Shown: positions 10,161 through 17,534 of the stretch, piece after piece | How positions within the stretch are numbered: the stretch's first letter is position 1 | Layout: each line of letters starts with the position of its first letter | Origin: Lascolabacillus massiliensis | GTDB lineage: Bacteria; Bacteroidota; Bacteroidia; Bacteroidales; Dysgonomonadaceae | DNA: 64,000 nucleotides | NCBI RefSeq assembly: GCF_001282625.1 | Contig: NZ_CTEJ01000002.1 | Coordinates: 126,501-190,500 of the forward strand | Direction of reading: 5' to 3' | The notes under the pieces: model-generated | Databases searched by the model: none | What the model was told of the DNA's origin: nothing | Seen by the model: only the letters and a program-made list of their open reading frames with translations | Translations under genes and position numbers: made by a program

Positions 10161-10707
10161 TAAAATTTTTATATAAATATATTTTTCTCATTTGGAACTC
10201 TTCCGTAGGAGAGCTCATCTTAGTTTGTGATATTTCGGCGACCCGGCTAAACCCCAGTTTTTGATATAATGACAGAGCAGGTCTGTTTTTTTCCCAAACA
10301 CGAATTACTGCACCTGAATATTTATATTTTTCCAATCCTATAAGCCTGTCAATCAAAGCTGTAGCAAGACCGTTTCGTCTGAAATCACTATCCACAATTA
10401 CTTCAGCAATATAAACGATATTATCATGCTTTACATTATCTAATACACCTATGGGAAACTCTTTATCGAAACTTAAAGTAGTTGCAAGTGTAAAGGCAAC
10501 AATCTCTTCATTATATATAGCTATATACCCAAAACCATTCTCAATTAAAAACTCAACGGTCTCCTCTGCATCTGCCTTATCTATATATTGTGCATATTCG
10601 CCCTGAGTAAAGGCAGTCAGGTACAGATCAATCAATCTGCTTTTAAGCATTGGGTAATTGAATCGATCAAGACTTAAAATTCTGAATTTAAAATTAGAAT
10701 CCTCCAT
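10153..10707 (-). CDS. GNAT-family N-acetyltransferase
   Basis: The 184-residue protein has the GNAT fold with a typical acetyl-CoA pyrophosphate-binding segment (DFRRNGLATALID) and a later strand containing YQKLGF. The acceptor substrate is unknown. Its stop overlaps the start of ovoA, which suggests translational coupling, and it may act on the same small-molecule pathway or be a passenger. It follows the DUF2207 gene after 39 nt on the same strand, so all four genes from lemA to ovoA may share transcripts. Confidence 0.8.
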   Translation of the reverse strand: MEDSNFKFRILSLDRFNYPMLKSRLIDLYLTAFTQGEYAQYIDKADAEETVEFLIENGFGYIAIYNEEIVAFTLATTLSFDKEFPIGVLDNVKHDNIVYIAEVIVDSDFRRNGLATALIDRLIGLEKYKYSGAVIRVWEKNRPALSLYQKLGFSRVAEISQTKMSSPTEEFQMRKIYLYKNFNV

Positions 10708-10746
10708 ACTCGATTTTACTATTCAACAATCATGCGCATGGTATGT

Positions 10747-12501
10747 TCACCATCCACCAACGCTTCCACCTCCACCTCCCATTCCTGAGAAGCCTCCGCC
10801 AAATGATCCACTGCTCCAGTTGCCACCACCTGATGATGGCTGGGTTGCAGCATGACTAACTGTATTAGATAATGTACTATTCAGAGCATGACCAAACAGA
10901 GCTGCATTAACATATGTACCCCTGTACCAAGCTGGCTGATACGCCTCGGGCTGGACTGCAGAGGAGAGAAGAGCCTTTTCAAATTTCTCACCCCAAACCT
11001 CTTCCATTTCAAGAGCTATGGCATAAGGAAGCAACTCCTCAAATTTCTCCGGAGTAACCGATGGGGGATTAAAAAACTGCATTCGTTTCTCCTCAGCAAC
11101 ATCCAGATACATCTTTAGTCCTTTAATATTAGATCTATAATGAAGCTTCCTTTCACCCGGGCGAACAATTTGTATTGCATATATTATATATAGAATAGAA
11201 AGTAATGGAATTGTAATAAACAGAGCTGTTCTGTTTACTTCGAAATGCATTAAACTATTGTTGATAAAGTAAAATAGAATTATAATATACAGCACAAATC
11301 CAAGCCAGGGTACTACATGAAATTTAATATTTATTCCCTCATCCAAGACAGGTCTGAACTGTTTGTTCAAGCTCTTCTTGTAATTCTGCATCATTTTAGC
11401 TACATCTCTATCATATTTACCATCCAGACGTATATTGTCGTCTGAATAAAAAAGTTCGCGTAAAACAACAGCCTCTTCAGCAGGCAGTTTACTATAATCA
11501 TTATTAAGGCGAGTCAATGAAAACACCCTATCCTTACGGATTCCGAACAGTCCTTTCTTCTCAATAATCTCTTCAATAGATAGATACCCTTTTACAGACA
11601 GATTAACAATTGAAGCAGTAATAAGATCATCAATAAAATAACCCTTATGAAGTATTCCCACCGCAGCAGGAGAGAGTCCGTCTGGTGGAGAAAACTGAGG
11701 GATGGCTACCGGTTTAGGAGGATCCACTCCATACTTTTTCCATGTTATTCGATAATAAACTGATAATAATAGAATAAAAACAGCACTAACTACAGCCATC
11801 CCGTTTTTATCAAACCATGAAAATACATTTGTCTCAAAGCCGGCAGGTTGATTAACAACACCTTTTGTAAAACCTACTGATACAGTAAGCATCTCGTTTG
11901 ATGGCAAATTGTTTACAACAGTTGTCAATGAACCATCTTCATTAATTTCAGAGATGCAATCACTCTCTTTATCACCAAATCTTCCTGTATAACAGTGTGA
12001 ACTAATTATATTTGCACCCGTTGGTAGTCTTACAACAGAACTAACACTATCTATCATTTTTCCGGATATACCATTTACGTTCCAGCTTAGTTCATCATAA
12101 TCTTCATAAAAACCTATCTGACCGGCTGTTTCATAATATATTTCATAAATATAGAAACCGGGATCAAGAAATATATTCCTGTCTCCAACGTAAATAATCA
12201 AATCACCACCCTCTCTCTCCGTGAAGTAATTAACAGGACTTCCATTCATAAGTACCTCACTCACCGAATAATCTATACTTATCCTGTTATTCTGGATATC
12301 TCTTCTTGTCAAAGGGAGTGATCTTGTTATACCTCTTTTGAATACATCACCTTTTGAAAATATCCTTATCTCCTCCTTTACCCGGATCATTCCAGACTCT
12401 TCTATCGTGACATCAGAATAAAAAGTGTATATCTTCTCCTCCTGAGCTATTATTGACACAGAGGATAAAAGCAGAATTATTGATAGATAAATATATCGCA
12501 T
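10747..12501 (-). CDS. DUF2207-family membrane protein with Gly-rich tail
   Basis: The 584-residue protein has a signal peptide (cleavage near IIAQEE), an extracytoplasmic beta-rich domain of about 220 residues typical of DUF2207 (TFYSDVTIEESG...), a membrane helix near residue 235, a cytoplasmic-type winged domain, and two further membrane helices near residues 400-445. The C-terminus is a low-complexity Ser/Gly tail (SGGGNWSSGSFGGGFSGMGG). Such tails are usual in this family. The start ATG overlaps the lemA stop by one base (TAATG), a strong sign of coupling. The function of the LemA-DUF2207 pair is not established; an envelope-associated role is likely. Confidence 0.82.
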   Translation of the reverse strand: MRYIYLSIILLLSSVSIIAQEEKIYTFYSDVTIEESGMIRVKEEIRIFSKGDVFKRGITRSLPLTRRDIQNNRISIDYSVSEVLMNGSPVNYFTEREGGDLIIYVGDRNIFLDPGFYIYEIYYETAGQIGFYEDYDELSWNVNGISGKMIDSVSSVVRLPTGANIISSHCYTGRFGDKESDCISEINEDGSLTTVVNNLPSNEMLTVSVGFTKGVVNQPAGFETNVFSWFDKNGMAVVSAVFILLLSVYYRITWKKYGVDPPKPVAIPQFSPPDGLSPAAVGILHKGYFIDDLITASIVNLSVKGYLSIEEIIEKKGLFGIRKDRVFSLTRLNNDYSKLPAEEAVVLRELFYSDDNIRLDGKYDRDVAKMMQNYKKSLNKQFRPVLDEGINIKFHVVPWLGFVLYIIILFYFINNSLMHFEVNRTALFITIPLLSILYIIYAIQIVRPGERKLHYRSNIKGLKMYLDVAEEKRMQFFNPPSVTPEKFEELLPYAIALEMEEVWGEKFEKALLSSAVQPEAYQPAWYRGTYVNAALFGHALNSTLSNTVSHAATQPSSGGGNWSSGSFGGGFSGMGGGGGSVGGW

Positions 12502-13058
12502 TAGAATTGAACTTGAGGAACAGCTTTCTCAGCCTCGTTTTCCAACTCAAAGAAAAGTGATTTTGTAAATTTGAACATTCCTGCAATGACATTGCTTGGA
12601 AAAGTATCAACAAGAATATTATTTTCACGTACAGTACCATTATAATATCGTCTCGACTTCTCAATATCAGATTCTATCAAACTAAGCTGGTTCTGCAACT
12701 GCAAAAAGTTTTGGTTTGCCTTAAGTTCAGGATACTGTTCTGCTACAGCCAGAAGTCTTATAAGTGCTGCATTTAAATTATTTTCAGCAGCCTCCTGTGA
12801 TTTAATATCTTGTGCCTGCATAGCACCGGCTCTTGCCTGGGTAACATTTTCAAATGTTTCTCTTTCGTGAGAAGCATATCCCTTTACTGTTTCAACAAGG
12901 TTCGGTATCAGATCGTGACGTTTTTTCAACTGAACATTTATGCCACTCCAAGCTTCCTGAACCATAGTACGAAGTTTAACAAGCTTGTTATAGATTGATA
13001 CTCCATACATTATAACAATTATTACAAGAATAAGTAACACAAGAAGTAATGTACCCAT
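12501..13058 (-). CDS. LemA family protein
   Basis: This 185-residue membrane-anchored protein has one N-terminal transmembrane helix followed by a helical domain. The family hallmark is visible as VQEAWSGINVQLKKRHDLIPNLVETVKGYASHE. The C-terminal half contains the usual FPSNVIAGMF segment. The molecular role of LemA proteins is unclear. They recur beside DUF2207 or TPM-domain membrane proteins, as here, where the genes overlap by one base. Confidence 0.92.
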   Translation of the reverse strand: MGTLLLVLLILVIIVIMYGVSIYNKLVKLRTMVQEAWSGINVQLKKRHDLIPNLVETVKGYASHERETFENVTQARAGAMQAQDIKSQEAAENNLNAALIRLLAVAEQYPELKANQNFLQLQNQLSLIESDIEKSRRYYNGTVRENNILVDTFPSNVIAGMFKFTKSLFFELENEAEKAVPQVQF

Positions 13059-13299
13059 AGATTTAATTTTTTAAAAATGATATATTATTTTAAACAAAAA
13101 CCAAACTGTTAAAGTTTAGTTATAATAAACAAACAAATGTTTCACACTCATAAAATTACAAAATTATTTGCTACGTTTATATAAAAATTGATGCGTATTT
13201 TAATCCTGTTTAATCTATTATTTAGATATATCGAACAAGAATGACGTAAAATCGTTTATCTAATAGAAATTTACTGATGCCAAAAACAATTTGAATTTT

Positions 13300-14442
13300 A
13301 TGAAAAACTTTATTTTTCAGAACCCTACAAAACTGGTTTTTGGAAAGGGGCAGATAGAAAAGCTTTCAGAGCTGATACCACTTGATGTAAATCTTTTAAT
13401 AACATACGGTGGTGGTAGTGTTACCAAGAATGGAGTTTATGATCAAGTAAAAAAAGCTCTAAAAGGAAGAAGTTATACAGAATTCTGGGGTATTGAGCCC
13501 AACCCTCGAGTAGAAACGCTCAGAAGAGCTATTGCACTTGGAAAAGTAAAAGAGATAAATTATATACTTGCAGTAGGTGGAGGTTCAGTTTTGGATGGAA
13601 CTAAACTGATTGCTGCCGGAATAGTTTCTGATAAAGATGCATGGGAGATTGTATTAAGTGGAGTAGCAGAGAATCAGATTCCATTCGCTTCGGTAATGAC
13701 TGTGCCGGCTACCGGATCTGAGATGAATGGAGGGGCTGTAATCACAAGAGAAGAGACACATGAAAAATTTTCTTTTGGTGGTGATTATCCCCAATTCTCT
13801 ATTCTTGATCCTGAAGTAACCTATTCATTATCAGACCATCAGATAGCTTGTGGACTTGCTGATGCTTATACACATGTACTTGAACAGTATATGACAACCA
13901 CAGGTCAATCAAGAATCATGGACAGGTGGGCCGAAGGCTTACTTTTGTCAATTATTGAAATTGCTCCAAAAATAAAAGAATCTCCTAATGATTATGAACT
14001 GATGGCTGACTATATGCTATCGGCCACTCTCGCTCTTAACGATTTCATAAGAATGGGCATTTCACAGGATTGGGCTACTCATCAGATTGGCCACGAATTA
14101 ACCGCATTGCATGGAATCACACATGGGCATTCATTAGCAATAGTTATGCCCGGTACATTGAGAGAACTGAAAGTGCAGAAACATGATAAACTTCTTCAGT
14201 ATGGTGAGCGTATATTCAATATCACTGAAGGCACTGAAGAGGATAGAGTGAATAAAGCAATTGAGAAGACTGAAGAGTTTTACCGTTCGCTTGGTCTAAC
14301 AACAAGGCTCTCAGAGGAAAACGTAGGCGAAGATACTATTGAAACAATAGCTCGTCGCTTTAATGATCGTGGAGTAGCATATGGTGAAAACCGTAATGTT
14401 ACAGGTGATGTTGCAAGAGAAATCTTACGAAAATGCATTTAG
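13300..14442 (+). CDS. Iron-containing (group III) alcohol dehydrogenase
   Basis: The 380-residue enzyme starts with the BdhA/YqhD-like opening NPTKLVFGKGQIEKL and has the NAD(P)-binding block GGGSVLDGTKL. Metal-ligand positions are recognisable in GLADAYTHVLEQ (Asp, His) and in HQIGHELTALHGITHGHS (His residues). It probably reduces aldehydes to alcohols such as butanol during fermentation; the real substrate is open. I use the ATG at 13300, since the only upstream in-frame alternative is a TTG at 13291. The 241 nt upstream are AT-rich with no clear promoter. Confidence 0.88.
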   Translation: MKNFIFQNPTKLVFGKGQIEKLSELIPLDVNLLITYGGGSVTKNGVYDQVKKALKGRSYTEFWGIEPNPRVETLRRAIALGKVKEINYILAVGGGSVLDGTKLIAAGIVSDKDAWEIVLSGVAENQIPFASVMTVPATGSEMNGGAVITREETHEKFSFGGDYPQFSILDPEVTYSLSDHQIACGLADAYTHVLEQYMTTTGQSRIMDRWAEGLLLSIIEIAPKIKESPNDYELMADYMLSATLALNDFIRMGISQDWATHQIGHELTALHGITHGHSLAIVMPGTLRELKVQKHDKLLQYGERIFNITEGTEEDRVNKAIEKTEEFYRSLGLTTRLSEENVGEDTIETIARRFNDRGVAYGENRNVTGDVAREILRKCI

Positions 14443-14490
14443 TCATTAATGTTTATTAGGACTAACAGACAACTGATTTCCCATTGCGAC

Positions 14491-14521
14491 TTTAATAAAT
14501 ACCTTTTTTTTTGTATGTTTG
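14491..14521 (+). promoter_or_regulatory. Candidate promoter for folK
   Basis: TTTA (14491-14494) lies 19 nt before TATGTTTG (14514-14521), one mismatch from the Bacteroidota consensus. It sits inside an otherwise longer open frame, which supports the downstream ATG at 14539 as the true start. Confidence 0.5.
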
Positions 14522-14538
14522 TGTTTCAATTTATCAGT

Positions 14539-14973
14539 ATGAGCACAATTTTACTTAGTATAGGTTCCAACACATTTGCGAAAACAAATATAGATAAAGC
14601 TAAACGAATGCTTTCTTATCTATTTCCAGGAATCATTTTCAGTGAACCAATTTTATCTGAACCTGAAGATGATAGTTTTAAATATCTGTTCCGAAATATT
14701 CTGGCAAGTTTTGAAACAGATCTCTCACAGGAAGAGATAATAGAAAAGATTAAGCAGACAGAAAGAGCTGTTGGACGTACCCCTAAAGATAAATATCAGG
14801 GCAAGGTAGTTATAGATATCGATCTTCTGAAGTATGGTGAAGAGATACTAAGACCACAGGATTTTGAGAAGGAGTATATTCAGCAACTATTGGCCATTTT
14901 TGTGATACCTGAGCCGACTAACCAAACAACATCGCCTGATGAACTTGATTCATTGGAAGAATCTGATATATAG
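14539..14973 (+). CDS. folK: HPPK-like 6-hydroxymethyl-7,8-dihydropterin pyrophosphokinase
   Basis: The 144-residue protein resembles HPPK of folate synthesis, which transfers pyrophosphate from ATP to the pterin alcohol. Visible features are the opening LLSIGSN, the ERAVGRT segment, and the strand VVIDIDLLKYG carrying the two metal-binding aspartates (Asp93 and Asp95). It is slightly shorter than the roughly 160-residue E. coli enzyme and more divergent in the middle. The frame is open upstream to an ATG at 14449, but those 30 residues do not look like HPPK and a promoter lies within them. It is tail-to-tail with the RelA/SpoT gene. Confidence 0.75.
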   Translation: MSTILLSIGSNTFAKTNIDKAKRMLSYLFPGIIFSEPILSEPEDDSFKYLFRNILASFETDLSQEEIIEKIKQTERAVGRTPKDKYQGKVVIDIDLLKYGEEILRPQDFEKEYIQQLLAIFVIPEPTNQTTSPDELDSLEESDI

Positions 14974-14979
14974 AATTTA

Positions 14980-17181
14980 TTAATTTAGCCTGGTAATTGA
15001 TTTAACACCTTTTACTGCTTTTAGTTTTTTAATCAGTTGTTCCAACATCGAGGTATTGGCAAGCATAACAGCGATGTTACCCTGGAATAGACCATCATTT
15101 GAGTCAATTGAAATTGACCTCATCTGGATGCCTTCCTCTTTTGATATTATAGACATTAGGTTAGCTACAATATTAATCTGGTCGTTTCCGATTACTCTAA
15201 GTATAATAGTGTAATTGGAAGAGCCTGTTTTGCCTGACCAGCGGGCTTTTAATATTCTGTATCCATAGCGTGAGAAAAGATCTTGCGCATTAGGACAACT
15301 GAATCTATGTATTTTTATCCCCTGTGATGAAACAAAACCAAATATCTCATCACCATAAATAGGATTACAACATTTAGCAAGTTTATAATCGATCCCCGTA
15401 AGATTCTGATCTATTATCAGTTCATCTGCACTTGTATTCTCAATACCCGGGGTTTTTAATGTAAACTCTTCAGCACTTACTGTTGAGTGTGATTCTCTGA
15501 TTTCATTACTCCTGCTTTCTATCTCAAGATAACGGTCAATTACCCAGTTTATATCATTCTTTCCATTTGCAATATCAACATAAAAATCTGTAACAGTCTT
15601 GTATTTAAGCTTTTTAATCAATTGCATTAGATGAGAATCATCCAGATCAATCTTGCGGTTTTTCATCCTTCGCAAAAGGGTCTCCTTTGCAATATCAACC
15701 TGTTTACCAGCCTCCTCTTTTAGTAACTGGCGAATTTTTGTCTTGGCTTTGGATGTTACAACACTATTAAGCCAATCCTGTTTAGGGGTTTGATGCGAGG
15801 AGGTGTTGATCTCAACCTGATCACCACTTTTTAGAACATGTTTAATAGGAACATTTTTACCGTTAACTCTACCCGACATGCAGGTAGCACCTAATTTTGA
15901 ATGTATTGAGAATGCAAAATCAAGAACTGTTGCACCTTTAGGCAATTTAAAAAGATCACCTTTTGGTGTGAATACAAAAATCTCTTCATCATAAAGGTCA
16001 AGCTTAAAATCAGACAACTTCTGTGTCAGGTTGGTTTCCTTGTCATCCAGCGACTCTCTAAGAGACTTGAGCCATTCATCAAGACCTGATTCACTCTTTA
16101 ATCCTTTATATTTCCAGTGAGCTGCTAAACCTCGTTCAGCAATCTCATCCATTCTTTTTGTTCGTATCTGCACCTCAACCCATTTCGAACCCGGGCCCAT
16201 TACAGTTATATGCAGTGACTCATAACCATTGCTTTTAGGTATTGACAACCAATCTTTTAATCTCTTCGGATTGGGTTGATACATATCAGTAATTATGGAG
16301 TAAACCTGCCAGCATTGCGCTTTTTCCTGCTCTAAAGGTGCATCCAGAATTACACGAATTGCAAAAAGGTCATAAATATTTTCGAATTCAATCTTCTGCT
16401 TTTTAAGTTTGTTATATATCGAGTTGATAGACTTTGTACGCCCCTTAATATCATACTTAAAACCAGTGTTGTTTAGTCGCTGCTTCACCGGCTCAATAAA
16501 CTCTGCAATATATTTTTCTCTGGAACGCTTTGTTTCATTTAGTTTACCGGCTATAAAATCGTAAGTTTCCCTGTCGGTATATTTCAATGATAGATCCTCA
16601 AGTTCAGACTTAATGGTATAAAAACCCAACCTGTGGGCAAGCGGTGCATAGAGATAAGTTGATTCTACAGACAGATCCAGCCTCTCAGAACTTGTGGCCG
16701 ATTTTGCCTCCCTCATCATTCTTAGGTGCTGAGCAATCATTATAAATACCACCCTTATATCTTCTGCTATAGAAAGCAGCAGTTTAATATAATTTTCTGA
16801 CTCAACGGCAGATTTCTTGTCACTAAACTCACTGATTTTAAGAAGTCCATTAAGTATTACAGAGGTATCTTCACCAAAATCTGATCTAGCTCTCTCAACA
16901 GAGTAACTCCCATTTGAAACAGGATGAATAAGTAAAATGGCACATACAGAGGATTGCTTCAGACCGATCTCATCAATTGCCACTATTGTAGTTCTGATAT
17001 CAGCCCAAAGTTCATTCTTGACATTATCCTGAGTTGTATCATCACATGTCTGCAAATAGTTCAATAGTATCTGTTTGAGCAGTCCGATTCTCTCAATGCT
17101 CCATTCATCACGAAGTACTGAATATATCTTTTTGTAATGAACTAAAAACTCAATTTTATCTTTTTCCTGAATTTCGGTCAT
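14980..17181 (-). CDS. RelA/SpoT-family (p)ppGpp synthetase with degenerate hydrolase site
   Basis: The 733-residue long RSH protein has N-terminal HD-like, synthetase, TGS, helical/zinc-finger and ACT domains in order. The synthetase domain looks active: GRTKSINSIYNKL, the FENIYDLFAIRV segment with its metal-binding Asp, NGYESLH and WVEVQIRT are present. In the HD-like domain the family's LLHDVVED block reads LLIHPVSNG, so the HD pair is lost and ppGpp hydrolysis is probably absent. The acidic FENIYD segment also resembles RelA-type rather than SpoT-type enzymes. TGS (EIFVFTPKGDLFKLPKGAT) and CCNPIYGDEI are intact. A separate hydrolase should exist elsewhere in the genome. Confidence 0.9.
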   Translation of the reverse strand: MTEIQEKDKIEFLVHYKKIYSVLRDEWSIERIGLLKQILLNYLQTCDDTTQDNVKNELWADIRTTIVAIDEIGLKQSSVCAILLIHPVSNGSYSVERARSDFGEDTSVILNGLLKISEFSDKKSAVESENYIKLLLSIAEDIRVVFIMIAQHLRMMREAKSATSSERLDLSVESTYLYAPLAHRLGFYTIKSELEDLSLKYTDRETYDFIAGKLNETKRSREKYIAEFIEPVKQRLNNTGFKYDIKGRTKSINSIYNKLKKQKIEFENIYDLFAIRVILDAPLEQEKAQCWQVYSIITDMYQPNPKRLKDWLSIPKSNGYESLHITVMGPGSKWVEVQIRTKRMDEIAERGLAAHWKYKGLKSESGLDEWLKSLRESLDDKETNLTQKLSDFKLDLYDEEIFVFTPKGDLFKLPKGATVLDFAFSIHSKLGATCMSGRVNGKNVPIKHVLKSGDQVEINTSSHQTPKQDWLNSVVTSKAKTKIRQLLKEEAGKQVDIAKETLLRRMKNRKIDLDDSHLMQLIKKLKYKTVTDFYVDIANGKNDINWVIDRYLEIESRSNEIRESHSTVSAEEFTLKTPGIENTSADELIIDQNLTGIDYKLAKCCNPIYGDEIFGFVSSQGIKIHRFSCPNAQDLFSRYGYRILKARWSGKTGSSNYTIILRVIGNDQINIVANLMSIISKEEGIQMRSISIDSNDGLFQGNIAVMLANTSMLEQLIKKLKAVKGVKSITRLN

Positions 17182-17534
17182 ACCCCATTTCCTAAAAATA
17201 ATCTCTACTTACTTTATTCTATCCGAAAAATGAATTAACTTTAAAATATAAATAAATACTGCATAGCAAATTTAATGATTTAATATTTATAAAAGCGGTA
17301 ATTAATATGATTTTAGATAAGTTATTGGGCAAACAGAGTCCATACTTAGTACATATATAGCTCTTACCTTCTCCTTACCCGGTTCTTACCCTCCTCATTA
17401 AAATATTAGGAAGGTAAGAACCGGGTAAGAGCGAAACACCTATAAAGTACAAATGATACTATACTTAAAATCATCTTATTAGCAGAAATGGAAAAATAAA
17501 AAATAGATCATAAACGAATTAAACATATTAAAGC
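17182..17534. other. 353-nt divergent intergenic region
   Basis: This region separates the RelA/SpoT gene (minus) from the beta-mannosidase gene (plus). It is AT-rich apart from the GGTAAG inverted-repeat cluster at 17358-17434. A possible minus-strand -7 element TAAATTTG (17274-17267) could serve the RelA/SpoT gene, but no -33 is evident. I see no small gene in it. Confidence 0.5.
17358..17434. repeat. GGTAAG 11-bp-periodic repeat, inverted arrangement
   Basis: On the minus strand three contiguous 11-bp units start with GGTAAG (17390-17358). On the plus strand two units start with GGTAAG (17413-17434). The central 13-bp arms (17378-17390 and 17413-17425) are perfectly complementary around a 22-nt AT-rich spacer. 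A related tandem cluster is found at 50892-50946. Confidence 0.7.

Noticed and set aside
10731-10740. Perfect palindrome CATGCGCATG between the DUF2207 and GNAT genes
   Set aside because: It is short, has no loop suitable for a hairpin and no T tract, so it does not support a terminator; no regulator is implied.
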